Source of the DNA: an uncultured Clostridium sp. | Lineage (GTDB): Bacteria; Bacillota; Clostridia; TANB77; CAG-508 | DNA: 64,000 nt | Assembly (NCBI GenBank): GCA_902492105.1 | Contig: CABUKD010000001.1 | Location: 1-64,000 of the forward strand | Reading direction: 5' to 3' | Part shown: positions 55,404 to 64,000 of the stretch, piece after piece | Numbering within the stretch: the first letter of the stretch is position 1 | Layout of the letters: each line of letters starts with the position of its first letter | Made by a program: the position numbers and the translations under genes | Notes under the pieces: model-generated | Seen by the model: the letters and a program-made list of their open reading frames with translations, nothing else | Database searches by the model: none | What the model was told of the DNA's origin: nothing

Positions 55404-57524
55404 TTAATTTTCACTTGTAGTAGAAACCTCTAAATCCCTCATATTTAAATTAATTCTGCCTTGGTCATCAATATCTGAAACTTTAACTGTTACTTCGTCT
55501 CCAATAGAAAGTACATCTTCTACCTTTTCCACTCTTTTATGAGAAATTTTAGAAATGTGTAATAATCCTTCATTTCCACCACCTAAGTCAATAAATGCTC
55601 CAAATGGCATAATTCTGGTAACAGTTCCCTCATAAATTCCGCCTACTTCAATTACTTTAGCAACTTCTAAAATCATATCCATTGCTTTTTGAGCATTAGC
55701 TGTATCTGTAGAGTAAACAAATACTTTTCCATCTTCTTCGATGTCAATTTTTACACCAGTTTCTTCAATAATTTTATTAATCATTTTTCCACCAGGTCCA
55801 ATAACATCCTTAATTTTTTCTGTATGAATCGTTGTGGTCATAATTTTTGGTGCATATTTTGAAATTTCTGCTCTTGGTTTACTAATAACTGGTAGCATTA
55901 CATTGTCTAAAATATAGTCTCTTGCTACTTTTGTTCTTTCAAAAGCTTCTTTAATAATGTCATAAGTTAGACCATCTATTTTAATATCTACTTGAATAGC
56001 AGTAATACCATCTTTGGTTCCACCTACTTTAAAGTCCATATCTCCAAAGAAGTCTTCAATTCCTTGAATATCTGTAAGCATAATATATCTATTTGGATCA
56101 TTTTTATCTGTTATAAGTCCTGTTGAGATACCTGCTACTGGCTTTTTAATAGGTACACCGGCATCCATTAAGGCAAGTGTGCTTCCACAAATACTTGCCT
56201 GTGAAGTTGAACCATTAGAAGATAATACTTCAGATACTACACGAATAGCATATGGAAATTCTTCTTCTGAAGGAAGTACTGGTACTAAAGCTTTTTCTGC
56301 TAAAGCTCCATGTCCTATTTCTCTTCTACCTGGACCTCTTGAAGGTCTTGCTTCTCCTACGCTATAGGATGGGAAGTTATATTGATGCATATATCTTTTT
56401 TCTGTTTCTTCGTCTAAACCATCTAGCATTTGTTCTTCACTTTTCATGCCAAGTGTTACTACAGACATAACTTGGGTTTGTCCTCTTGTAAAAATAGCAC
56501 TTCCATGCACTCTTGGTAGAACAGCTACTTCACAAGATAATGGTCTTATTTCGTCTATTTTTCTACCGTCTGGACGTTTATGTTCTTCTAGAATCATTTC
56601 TCTTACACAAGCTTTTTCTAAGTCATGAATGCTATCTGCTATATCTGTTTTCTTTTCTTCGGTAGCTTCTTCTCCATATTTTTCTACAAAATAGTTTGTA
56701 ATATCTTCTGTAATTTTTTCAATATTTTCATCTCTTACGGTTTTGTCAGTAGCTTGTACATCTTGGTACATTCTTTCTTTAAAGTTTTCTTCAATTTCTT
56801 TGTATACTTCTGGATCTGTAGCAAAAGATTTGTATTCAAATTTTGGTTTGCCTATTTCGTCTTTCATGTTTTGTATAAAATGGCAAATCTTTTTTATTTC
56901 TTCGTGTGCTTTTTTAATCGCTTCTAGCATAGTTTCATTTGGTATTTCATCAGCACCAGCTTCAATCATAGTAATTTTATCTAAAGTTCCTGCTACTGTT
57001 AAAGTTAGTCTGCTCTTTTCTCTTTGTGCTAATGTAGGATTTATAACAATTTCATTATCTACATATCCTACATTTACTGCTGCTGTTGGGCCTCCAAATG
57101 GAATGTCAGAAATAGAAAGTGCAGCTGATGCACCAATCATGGCACATACTTCTGGGCTATTATCTGGTTCTACTGATAATACAGTAGCAACTACACAAGT
57201 ATCATTTCTAAAATCTTTTGGGAATAATGGTCTTAATGGTCTGTCGATTGCTCTTGAAGTTAAAATTGCTTTGTCTGTTGGCTTTCCTTCCCTTTTGGTA
57301 AAGCTTCCTGGGATTTTACCTACTGCATATAGTTTCTCTTCGTAGTCTACAGATAATGGGAAAAAGTCTATTCCCTCTTTTGGTTCTTTTGCTGCTGTTA
57401 CATTTACCATAACAACAGTATCTCCGTAGCGTACTATTACACTACCATTGGCAAGTTCTGCAATTTTGCCTGTTTCAATACTTAGTTTTCTTCCTGCTAG
57501 TTCTGTTTCATAAATTTTAAACAT
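55404..57524 (-). CDS. pnp: Polyribonucleotide nucleotidyltransferase (PNPase)
   Basis: The 706-residue RNA phosphorylase works in mRNA decay. In order: RNase PH domain 1 (start MFKIYETELAGRKLSIETGK), helical linker, RNase PH domain 2 with GGTKDGITAIQVDIKIDGL (catalytic Asp), KH domain (VIGPGGKMINKIIEETG) and S1 domain (GTVTRIMPFGAFIDLGGGNEGLLHIS). It is complete. It follows rpsO by 391 bases, with a large leader hairpin between. Confidence 0.96.
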   Translation of the reverse strand: MFKIYETELAGRKLSIETGKIAELANGSVIVRYGDTVVMVNVTAAKEPKEGIDFFPLSVDYEEKLYAVGKIPGSFTKREGKPTDKAILTSRAIDRPLRPLFPKDFRNDTCVVATVLSVEPDNSPEVCAMIGASAALSISDIPFGGPTAAVNVGYVDNEIVINPTLAQREKSRLTLTVAGTLDKITMIEAGADEIPNETMLEAIKKAHEEIKKICHFIQNMKDEIGKPKFEYKSFATDPEVYKEIEENFKERMYQDVQATDKTVRDENIEKITEDITNYFVEKYGEEATEEKKTDIADSIHDLEKACVREMILEEHKRPDGRKIDEIRPLSCEVAVLPRVHGSAIFTRGQTQVMSVVTLGMKSEEQMLDGLDEETEKRYMHQYNFPSYSVGEARPSRGPGRREIGHGALAEKALVPVLPSEEEFPYAIRVVSEVLSSNGSTSQASICGSTLALMDAGVPIKKPVAGISTGLITDKNDPNRYIMLTDIQGIEDFFGDMDFKVGGTKDGITAIQVDIKIDGLTYDIIKEAFERTKVARDYILDNVMLPVISKPRAEISKYAPKIMTTTIHTEKIKDVIGPGGKMINKIIEETGVKIDIEEDGKVFVYSTDTANAQKAMDMILEVAKVIEVGGIYEGTVTRIMPFGAFIDLGGGNEGLLHISKISHKRVEKVEDVLSIGDEVTVKVSDIDDQGRINLNMRDLEVSTTSEN

Positions 57525-57618
57525 GATAAATTCTTCCTTTCTTTTTACGTAAACATTATTTTTATTACCTATAGCAAAGTCATTTTTCTTGTCTTAAATG
57601 TTTACAAAATTTATATTG

Positions 57619-57707
57619 AAACAATACCAAATTAGTGTAACCTCTATTATATGTTAAAATTTTCTTAACACATAATACAAGCTACTATCTAATTTTAGGT
57701 ATTGTTT
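57619..57707 (-). promoter_or_regulatory. Long hairpin in the pnp leader
   Basis: AAACAATACC at 57619-57628 pairs with GGTATTGTTT at 57698-57707, and an inner ATTAG/CTAAT and TGTTAA/TTAACA extend the stem. In bacteria with RNase III control of pnp, such a leader stem is cut and then attacked by PNPase. Here that is inference. The rest of 57525-57870 is AT-rich. Confidence 0.5.
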
Positions 57708-57869
57708 AAATATCTTTTGAAATTTTAAAATATTAATATCAATATTAGTACAAATACAATTATCAATATTTAATGTTGAATATATTATCTTTGTAAATAG
57801 TATTTGAATTTTTTCTAAAAAATATCCTTTTTTCGTTTAAAAAAGTGCATTTTTTGACAAGTCAATTTA

Positions 57870-57912
57870 TAAATTTAGACGTTTGGCTATCATGCTAAAC
57901 GTCCAAATTTTA
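57870..57912 (-). terminator. Terminator after rpsO
   Basis: AAATTTaGACGTTT(g)GC pairs with GC(t)AAACGTCcAAATTT around a six-base loop, directly after the rpsO stop at 57916. The T-tract is only moderate, so some read-through to pnp is possible. Confidence 0.7.
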
Positions 57913-57915
57913 TAA

Positions 57916-58188
57916 TTATTTTCTTAAGCCTAATTTTTCAACGATATCTCTATATCTTTGAACATCTTTTTTAGCTAAGTAATTTAGTAAGTTTCTTCTA
58001 GAACCTACCATTTTTAAAAGTCCTCTTCTTGAATGGTTATCTTTTACATGAACTTTTAAATGAGCTGTTAATTCATTAATTCTTTCTGTTAAAAGAGCGA
58101 TTTGAACTTCTGGTGAACCAGTATCATTTTCTTCTCTTTTATAAGTATTAATGATTTCTTGTTTTCTTTCTTTTGTCATGTTTAGCAC
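57916..58188 (-). CDS. rpsO: Ribosomal protein S15
   Basis: The 90-residue 30S protein binds 16S rRNA and shapes the central domain. It has TGSPEVQIALLTERINELTAHLKVHVKDNHSRRGLL, the typical helix-loop with the H-D-SRRGL RNA contact, and KYLAKKDVQRY-type end (NYLAKKDVQRYRDIVEKLGLRK). The RBS is AGGAGG. It is followed by pnp as in most bacteria. Confidence 0.97.
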   Translation of the reverse strand: MLNMTKERKQEIINTYKREENDTGSPEVQIALLTERINELTAHLKVHVKDNHSRRGLLKMVGSRRNLLNYLAKKDVQRYRDIVEKLGLRK

Positions 58189-58363
58189 CTCCTATATTTT
58201 TATTTGCCTTAAACTGAGTAAAAGTGGAGTTTTTTTCCTTTTGCTAAGTATAAGGTAATTGGTATTTTTTAACACCATTCATATGATAGCATATTTTTTT
58301 CAAAAAATCAACGTTTTTCATTAAATTTGCTCTTACTCACCTTGGCATAATTCTGTCACATGT

Positions 58364-59356
58364 TTATTCTGGTATATTTATTTTCCAAATTCCTTTTTTG
58401 GTAGAGCCTACTCTTTCAATAATGCCTTTTTCTTTTAGTGCTTTTATATTATATGATATACCATCTCTTGTTAAGTCAAGTGTTTTAGCCATTTCAATCT
58501 GTGTAATGCTTGGATTTTTTTTAATTAAATTTATTATTTTTTCTTGTGTAGTTTTTTGTGTAGTTTCTTGTGTAGTTTCTTGGTTAGAAGTTAAAATCAT
58601 TCCATCTACAGCTTCATCTATAATTTTTAGCATAAACTCAATAAATTCATTAGAATTTCCTGCATTATTACAATTTTGAATAGCCGTATAGTATTCTTCT
58701 TGATATTTTTTTATTATAGTTTCTATGGGAATATATTTAAATAGTTCTTTCCAATGTGCAAGTATTGCAGTTTGCCATAGTCTAGCAGTTCTTCCATTTC
58801 CATCCGAAAAAGGGTGTATAAATACAAATTCATAATGAAATATGGAAGATAAAATTAATGGATTAACATTTTCTTTTGCTTGATTCATCCATTTAAATAA
58901 ATTATCCATTAATGTTGGAACCATTTTATGAGGTGGAGCCATAAAAATTTGGATATTACCATCATAAACAGCTTCTCCATGATTTCTAAACTGTCCACTA
59001 TCATCTTCAATAGCAAAAGTTAATATTCCATGTATTTTCTTTAAATCTTTTACTGAATATGGATTAATATTATCAATTTGTTCATAGGCTTTATATGCAT
59101 TTTTAACTTCTTGAATATCTTTTTGTTCGCCGATAACTGCTTTTCCATTTATTACTGCTTCAACTTGAAACAATGATAATTGATTATTTTCAATAGCTAA
59201 AGAAGAATGTATTGACTTTATTCTTGTCTTTCTTCTTAGCTCTGGAAATCTGTTCAAACTTTCAAAATAATTTGCTTCTCCAATTTTTTCCATTATAGTT
59301 GTTGCTAAATTTAACATTTTATCAGTTATTGTATATGGTGGGGAATTTATTTCCAT
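58364..59356 (-). CDS. Fic-domain adenylyltransferase with C-terminal winged helix
   Basis: The 330-residue protein has an N-terminal Fic-associated region, the inhibitory-helix motif SLAIEN (52-57, S-x3-E-N), the FIC core HPFSDGNGR (181-189) and a C-terminal winged helix (PSITQIEMAKTLDLTRDGISYNIKALKEKGII). The linker contains a TTQE/TTQK run from a short DNA repeat, which could vary by slippage. It would transfer AMP to a protein, restrained by the inhibitory glutamate. A stand-alone Fic regulator rather than a toxin is likely. Confidence 0.9.
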   Translation of the reverse strand: MEINSPPYTITDKMLNLATTIMEKIGEANYFESLNRFPELRRKTRIKSIHSSLAIENNQLSLFQVEAVINGKAVIGEQKDIQEVKNAYKAYEQIDNINPYSVKDLKKIHGILTFAIEDDSGQFRNHGEAVYDGNIQIFMAPPHKMVPTLMDNLFKWMNQAKENVNPLILSSIFHYEFVFIHPFSDGNGRTARLWQTAILAHWKELFKYIPIETIIKKYQEEYYTAIQNCNNAGNSNEFIEFMLKIIDEAVDGMILTSNQETTQETTQKTTQEKIINLIKKNPSITQIEMAKTLDLTRDGISYNIKALKEKGIIERVGSTKKGIWKINIPE

Positions 59357-59417
59357 TTGAAACCTCCATTTAACTTTTTTACATTAATTTCTAATACTGA
59401 TATCATACCATAAAAAT

Positions 59418-59449
59418 AAAAGATTATCAATTTTTTATGATAATCTTTT
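59418..59449 (-). terminator. Terminator of the tRNA cluster
   Basis: A perfect 12-bp stem, AAAAGATTATCA with TGATAATCTTTT, lies a few bases after the tRNA-Phe 3' end. Runs of A and T on both sides let it serve both directions. Confidence 0.8.
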
Positions 59450-59454
59450 AAAAA

Positions 59455-59530
59455 TGGTGCCTCGAAGTGGAATCGAACCACTGACACAGGGATTTTCAGT
59501 CCCTTGCTCTACCGACTGAGCTATCGAGGC
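59455..59530 (-). tRNA. tRNA-Phe (GAA)
   Basis: The 76-base cloverleaf has acceptor GCCTCGA/TCGAGGC, anticodon loop with GAA (GGACTGAAAATCC), T-arm GGTTCGATTCC and an encoded CCA at 59455-59457. It is third in a three-tRNA transcript. Confidence 0.97.
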
Positions 59531-59543
59531 AAATATAAAAAAA

Positions 59544-59620
59544 TGGCGACCTGGAACGGGCTCGAACCGTCGACCTCTAGCGTGACAGGCTAGCGTTCTA
59601 ACCAACTGAACTACCAGGCC
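59544..59620 (-). tRNA. tRNA-Asp (GTC)
   Basis: The 77-base cloverleaf has acceptor GGCCTGG/CCAGGTC, anticodon GTC in CCTGTCACG, T-arm GGTTCGAGCCC and an encoded CCA at 59544-59546. Confidence 0.97.
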
Positions 59621-59629
59621 GTAAAAAAA

Positions 59630-59705
59630 TGGTGGGCGCAATAGGGCTCGAACCTATGACCTCCTGCTTGTAAGGCAGATGCTCTCCCAGCTGAGCTATG
59701 CGCCC
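59630..59705 (-). tRNA. tRNA-Val (TAC)
   Basis: The 76-base cloverleaf has acceptor GGGCGCA/TGCGCCC, anticodon TAC in CCTTACAAG, T-arm GGTTCGAGCCC and an encoded CCA. It is first in the tRNA transcript. Confidence 0.97.
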
Positions 59706-59844
59706 GGTTTTTCCTGACTTGTTTAGTATACTAAATTTTAAAAAGATTGTCAATACATATTCTAAAAAAAATCAGATTTTTTTGTAAAATTATTACACTA
59801 AAAAAGCCTTCCTAAAATAAAACTAAATTTATTGAATAAAAAGT

Positions 59845-59976
59845 ATTAGAATTGTCTTTTGAAATTTTTAAAGCCTTGCGTGGGCGACCATTGTGACAGC
59901 TGTTCGAGGAATTTATTCCGAGTTACAGCTATCCAAAAGGGGAAAGGTTTTTAAAATTGAAAAAGACAATTCTAAT
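59845..59976. ncRNA. Unassigned structured RNA candidate with a long closing stem
   Basis: A perfect 16-bp closing stem (59845-59860 with 59961-59976) continues as a second, 13-of-17 paired segment and encloses about 66 bases. Inside is a stem around GGAAT-tt-ATTCC with AGCTGT/ACAGCT. The overall shape (long closing stem, internal bulge, apical stem) recalls 6S RNA, but I cannot match its conserved bases. One G-T pair favours the plus strand; a T-run on the minus side after the stem favours the other. The rest of 59706-60017 is AT-rich. Confidence 0.45.
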
Positions 59977-60017
59977 GCTTTAGTTATATATTATAATCTT
60001 GTAAAGACAATTGCTTC

Positions 60018-61232
60018 TTATTCTTCATTTAGCACTTCAATTGCTTTTTGTAATTGCGTATCATCTTCTTCTGGTAATTCTAACTGTGCTTTAGCTTCAT
60101 CTGATAATTCTACTTCTATATCTGGCTCAATTCCTATTTCATGAATAGCATTATGATTTGGTGTAAAATATTCATTGGTTGTAATTTTAAGTCCACTGCC
60201 ATCTGATAATTGATGTAGTTCTTGAATAATTCCTTTTCCATAAGTTGTTGTTCCTACTAAGGTAGCTTTACCATTTTCTTTTAAAGCTGCTGCTAAAATT
60301 TCAGAAGCGCTTGCTGAATATTCATTTGTTAAAAGTACAATAGGCATATTGATAATTGGATCTGATGTAGATTTTGTAACATCTTCTTTTTCGTTTTTAT
60401 CTGTGGTAATTAGTAAGGTAGAGCCCTTATCTGTTATCATTTCTGCAATTTCTAGTGCTTCATCTACAATACCTCCACCATTATCACGAATATCTATAAT
60501 TAGTTTGGTAATTCCTTGTTTTTCTAATTCTAAATATTTTTCTCTAAATTCATCAGCACAACCACCTTCAAAGTCCGATATTGCAATATATCCAATATTG
60601 TTTTCTAATACTTTTGTAGTAATATGGCTAATTAATACGGTTCTTCTTTCTATTTCAAAAGTTTTGGTTTCTTCTCCTCTTAGAATTTCTAAAGTAACTT
60701 TCGTTCCCTCTTTTCCTTTTATTTTATTAGAAGCTTCATCTAATTGGTCACCAGTATAGCTTACACCATCTACTTTTGTAATAATATCTCCTGGCATTAA
60801 TCCTGCTTCTTCTGCAGGAGAATTTTCTATTGGACTAAGAACAAGTATAGCATTTTTTTCTGTATCTAATGTCATATAAATTCCAATTCCTACATAATTA
60901 CCATTGGTTTCTTGCATAATGTCGTCCATTTCTTCTTTTGTATAATATACGGTATATGGATCTCCAAGACCTGCTACATAGCCTTTAATTGCTCCTTCAA
61001 TTAGGTCTTCATCATTGATTTCTCCTATGTATTTTCTTTCTAGTTCGCTTCTAAATTGGGAAAGAGTATATTCTAAGCCAGATAAAGAACTATTCGTTTT
61101 ACCTATTCCAATTCCATTTGAACTAGTTAAATATTGGTAAGTTAAAAATGCGGTAATTAATGATGTAACAATAATGACAATTAAAACAAGCATTATTATT
61201 TTATAAACTTTTTGTGTGTTGTTCTTTTCCAT
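60018..61232 (-). CDS. C-terminal processing peptidase (S41)
   Basis: The 404-residue membrane-anchored serine protease has an N-terminal helix (13-33), a PDZ domain with VGIGIYMTLDTEKNAILVLSPIENSPAEEAGLMPGDIITKVDG, and the S41 core with the catalytic Ser in NEYSASASEILAAAL and Lys in GTTTYGKGI. It trims or degrades envelope proteins. It lies next to two EnvC-like murein hydrolase regulators, a common arrangement near ftsEX-type genes. Confidence 0.93.
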   Translation of the reverse strand: MEKNNTQKVYKIIMLVLIVIIVTSLITAFLTYQYLTSSNGIGIGKTNSSLSGLEYTLSQFRSELERKYIGEINDEDLIEGAIKGYVAGLGDPYTVYYTKEEMDDIMQETNGNYVGIGIYMTLDTEKNAILVLSPIENSPAEEAGLMPGDIITKVDGVSYTGDQLDEASNKIKGKEGTKVTLEILRGEETKTFEIERRTVLISHITTKVLENNIGYIAISDFEGGCADEFREKYLELEKQGITKLIIDIRDNGGGIVDEALEIAEMITDKGSTLLITTDKNEKEDVTKSTSDPIINMPIVLLTNEYSASASEILAAALKENGKATLVGTTTYGKGIIQELHQLSDGSGLKITTNEYFTPNHNAIHEIGIEPDIEVELSDEAKAQLELPEEDDTQLQKAIEVLNEE

Positions 61233-61438
61233 TTATATTTCTCGTATAATGACTCTATTTCATTATACGAATCTCCTTTCCATTTTAAATTTTCTTTTAT
61301 TTGTTTTATTTTTTGCTATTATTTATTATTTCAAGTGTTGTTATATTTTTTAGTTTTTCTTTATTTAAGCTTTATTCTATACTTATTCTATTTTTACTAA
61401 AATTATGTTAGTACTATTTGTTGCTTTTGTATAACCAC

Positions 61439-61501
61439 AAAAAATATAGTGAATTTATTATTTTGTAGTGATAACAGTAGATTTTCATCACTATATTTTT
61501 T
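61439..61501. terminator. Terminator with the same 14-bp stem as 33631-33670
   Basis: The arms AAAAAATATAGTGA (61439-61452) and TCACTATATTTTTT (61488-61501) are identical to those at 33631-33670; the loop sequences differ. It lies just after the M23 gene at 61527 on the minus strand. The rest of 61233-61526 is AT-rich. Confidence 0.75.
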
Positions 61502-61526
61502 ACTTATTCTTTTATAATATTTTTTC

Positions 61527-62795
61527 CTATGGCTCTTTTACATAGTTTAATGGATTTGTAGTGCTTCCATTTATTCTAATTTCAAAATGTAAGTGTGGAC
61601 CTGTAGAGTTTCCTGTAGAACCTGTTTCCATAATGATGTCTCCTTGTTTTACTTCTGCTCCATTTTGCGTTAATACTTGTTGTCCATGTCCATATAAAGT
61701 AGTAATACCATCTCCGTGGTAAACCATAACACAATTTCCATAGGAGCCAAGCCATCCTGCATAGGTAACTACACCATCTGCTACTGCTACCACAGGGGCT
61801 CCATATCCAGTGTTTCCAATGTCAATACCTTGATGGAAACGGACTACTCCTGCTATTGGATGTTCTCTGCTACCATAATAAGATGTAATTCCTGTACCAG
61901 AAATAGCAACAGGCCATATCATGGTTCCCCCCGTATACTGAATATTAAATTCTTGATTTTGGTTTGCAATTTCTAAAATTTTAGCTTCTATTCTAGCTGT
62001 GTCATCCTTATATTGCTGAATTTCTTCATTTAGCTTTTTCTCATCTTCTGATAATTTTTCTATGTATCCTTGTTGTAATGTTTTTGTGTTTTTTAAAACA
62101 ACTTCTGTTTGCTCTGCTTTTGCCTTTAATATTTTTACTTCCGCTGTTTCATTTTCTAATTTTCTTTTTGCTAAGTCTATTTCATCTTTTTGTTGTTCTA
62201 CTTTATCAATTAGTTGGTTATCATATTCTGCTATTTCAATCATAGCATAGTAAAGAGATAAAAAGTCTGATAAACTATTAGCTGATAAAAGAACATCCAA
62301 ATAAGCAATATCTCCTGCTTCATATAATGCTACTAATCTATCTTCTAATTGTTTTGATTTCTTTTCGTATTCTTGTGTAACTGTTTCTAATTTTTCCGTT
62401 GTTTCTGTTATAGAAGTTTCTAATTCTTGCAATTTAGATAATAAATCTGTATTTTCTTGTTCATATTGTCTAATTTTATCATCTAGCTCTTGAATTTGTA
62501 CTAATGTATTGGACATTTCGGTTTGTACATATTCTAATTGTGAATTTGCTTCTTCTAATTTTTCTTGTGTTTCTTCTTTTTGTTGGTTCAAATTTTCTAA
62601 TGGATCATTACTAGTTTGCTGATTGTTATTATCTTGATTAGTATTATCTTGAGTTTGTTCATTTTGGTTTTGTTGTGATTGATTATTTTGTATTTGATTG
62701 TTTAAAGTGCCTGTATTACTTGCAAAAGAAGAGATTGAAATTCCACATATTAAAATAAAAACAAGGAGAATACATAGTATTTTTTGTTTTACCAT
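61527..62795 (-). CDS. Secreted EnvC-like protein with coiled coil and M23 domain
   Basis: The 422-residue protein has a signal peptide (about 1-25), a Gln/Asn-rich low-complexity stretch (30-60), a long coiled coil (65-280) and an M23/LytM domain. In it HPIAGVVRFHQGIDIG, YGHGQ and HLHFEIRINGSTTNPLNYV hold the zinc-type His/Asp ligands (H-x-G-x-D, H-x-H), so it may be an active endopeptidase. It probably works at the division septum. A paralogue lies upstream. Confidence 0.9.
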   Translation of the reverse strand: MVKQKILCILLVFILICGISISSFASNTGTLNNQIQNNQSQQNQNEQTQDNTNQDNNNQQTSNDPLENLNQQKEETQEKLEEANSQLEYVQTEMSNTLVQIQELDDKIRQYEQENTDLLSKLQELETSITETTEKLETVTQEYEKKSKQLEDRLVALYEAGDIAYLDVLLSANSLSDFLSLYYAMIEIAEYDNQLIDKVEQQKDEIDLAKRKLENETAEVKILKAKAEQTEVVLKNTKTLQQGYIEKLSEDEKKLNEEIQQYKDDTARIEAKILEIANQNQEFNIQYTGGTMIWPVAISGTGITSYYGSREHPIAGVVRFHQGIDIGNTGYGAPVVAVADGVVTYAGWLGSYGNCVMVYHGDGITTLYGHGQQVLTQNGAEVKQGDIIMETGSTGNSTGPHLHFEIRINGSTTNPLNYVKEP

Positions 62796-62918
62796 TGCGT
62801 TCTCCCCTCCTTTAATTTATTAATTTTGTACTTATATTCTTTTTTTTAAAATACTATACTGAATACTATTTTTAAGTAAATATTATTTTATAAAAGATTT
62901 TTATTTTTCTCTTTTATT

Positions 62919-64000
62919 TTACCAATGTGTATAGTTAAGTGGATTTACTTCGCTTCCATAGTATGGACTTGTACGTACTTCAAAGTGTAAGTGTGGTCCT
63001 GATCCAATACCCGAATTTCCACTTCTTGCAATTTGTTGTCCTCTTGATACAGTTTGTCCTTGTGAAACAAGGATAGAACTTAAGTGTTGATAGAAAGTAT
63101 ATAAGTTATCTGCATGTTTTACCATAACATAATATCCTCTAACACTTGAATAACCTTTTGTCATAACATAACCATCTTCTGCAGAATATACAGGTGTTCC
63201 AATAGGTACCCCTATGTCAATAGCTCTGTGGTTAGTACTTGCTCCTGCTACTGGTTGTTCCCTATTTCCAAAATAAGAAGTTATATAATTGTAGTAAGGA
63301 GTATCACTACTTGATAATGGCCAAGCTAACACTCCATTGAAATTGCCATTATAATGACCGTTGGACTCTTGAGCTGCTTTTCTAATTTCTTCTTCTATTC
63401 TATCTATTTCTTCATTATATTCTTCAATGTCTGCCTGCAATTGTTTTTGTTCTGCGGTTAAATTTGACATTTTACTTTCTTTTGAAGCTTTTGCTGTTTC
63501 TAATTGTTCTTTTTTAGATTCTGCTTGTTTTTTAGAAGAGTCTAATTTTGTTTTTTCTTCTTCTAAATCATTCTTTGCTTTTTCTACTTCTTGTCTTTTA
63601 TTTTCTACTTCTTCCATTTGCTGATTATCTGCAATAGCTAATTCTTGTACTCTGGAACTCATAGAAATGTAGTCCCAAATATTATCTGAAGATAAAAGAG
63701 CATCTAGGAAAGTAATTTGACCTTCTTCATAAATTGCAACAAGTCTATCTTCTAATAATTGTGCTTTTTCTTCATAATCTTTTTCTAATTCTTTAATTTC
63801 TGTACTTTTTTCTTCTATGCTATTTTCTAAGTCATCAATTTCTGAATTTAATTTTGCTAACTCAGATTCATATTCTGAAATAGAATCTTCCAATTCAGAA
63901 ATTTCGTTAACAATATCATCTTTTTCTGCTATAATATCATTTTTTCTTTGTGTTGCTTCCTCTACTTTATCTTGTATATCACTTTTTTGGTCTTCTAAAC
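62919..64000 (-). CDS. EnvC-like coiled-coil/M23 protein, 5' end outside the window
   Basis: At least 360 residues are visible and the frame is open to the right edge, so the N-terminus is missing. The long coiled coil is followed by an M23 domain: REQPVAGASTNHRAIDIG, YQHLS and GPHLHFEVRTSPYYGSEVNPLNYTHW. The first motif is H-x-x-x-D (HRAID) and the H-x-H is kept, so zinc binding is likely. It is paralogous to the next gene downstream. The two may form a septal hydrolase-activator pair with the S41 protease. Confidence 0.88.
   Translation of the reverse strand, partial: LEDQKSDIQDKVEEATQRKNDIIAEKDDIVNEISELEDSISEYESELAKLNSEIDDLENSIEEKSTEIKELEKDYEEKAQLLEDRLVAIYEEGQITFLDALLSSDNIWDYISMSSRVQELAIADNQQMEEVENKRQEVEKAKNDLEEEKTKLDSSKKQAESKKEQLETAKASKESKMSNLTAEQKQLQADIEEYNEEIDRIEEEIRKAAQESNGHYNGNFNGVLAWPLSSSDTPYYNYITSYFGNREQPVAGASTNHRAIDIGVPIGTPVYSAEDGYVMTKGYSSVRGYYVMVKHADNLYTFYQHLSSILVSQGQTVSRGQQIARSGNSGIGSGPHLHFEVRTSPYYGSEVNPLNYTHW

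Noticed and set aside
59435..59641. A 68-codon minus-strand open frame
   Set aside because: It lies across tRNA-Phe and tRNA-Asp; the frame is a by-product of the tRNA sequences.
59845..59976. A firm 6S RNA (ssrS) call
   Set aside because: The overall shape fits but conserved bases could not be matched and the strand is ambiguous.

Overview
The window is AT-rich DNA from a low-GC Bacillota. Arginine is written mostly AGA, ribosome binding sites are of the AGGAGG type, and there are a thrS T-box leader, VanZ and LytR-CpsA-Psr proteins and Clostridia-style pilin-like N-termini ending in a long hydrophobic LIALVV-type stretch. The best guess is an uncultured gut-type Clostridia; the species cannot be named from the sequence. 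Almost all genes lie on the minus strand.

Layout. 1-3000: a small orphan gene on the plus strand, then thrS with a T-box leader. 3129-7235: a complete diversity-generating retroelement (DGR). In transcription order it has a pilin-anchored C-type-lectin/FGE-like target gene ending in the variable repeat, a 150-nt block of hairpins, a MutS domain I-like gene, avd, the reverse transcriptase, the template repeat and an SSB-like OB-fold gene. 7593-14556: thioredoxin and a thioredoxin-reductase-like enzyme, a polysaccharide deacetylase, a Ca2+ P-type ATPase and a transglutaminase-like/pentapeptide pair. 14820-24020: a mobile island with a type III restriction-modification operon carrying two extra genes, mobC beside a candidate oriT, tnpV and a large serine recombinase; it ends next to tRNA-Gly. 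24298-37348: DUF368, U32 peptidase, acyltransferases, trmR, typA, VanZ and LCP. 37584-48541: an envelope polysaccharide locus. 48615-64000: cmk, a P-loop ATPase, GT-C glycosyltransferases, a membrane GT2, pnp/rpsO, Fic, three tRNAs, a C-terminal protease and two EnvC-like M23 proteins.

Two results stand out. First, the DGR is textbook: over 140 aligned bases the template and variable repeats differ at 25 positions, 24 of them at template adenines (coding sense). It also carries less usual partners, a MutS-like gene and an SSB-like gene. Second, four otherwise intact genes (trxB-like, DUF368, cmk and a GT-C glycosyltransferase) each need one +1 frameshift. In all four the zero-frame codon at the break is CGG, and skipping its C gives a glycine codon and restores the whole protein. 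Scanning by eye, I found no other in-frame CGG in any minus-strand gene. The only in-frame CGGs read normally are three codons in two compositionally unusual plus-strand genes (208-480 and 29844-30569). This points to programmed +1 frameshifting at an undecoded or very slowly decoded CGG codon, or to a very specific sequence artefact.

Other structure includes a dispersed REP-like repeat family that supplies the stop codons of two unrelated genes, two distant terminators with identical 14-bp stems, 60-bp tandem repeats upstream of the serine recombinase, a 14-bp inverted repeat at both edges of the mobile island, and an unassigned long-stem RNA candidate near 59845-59976.
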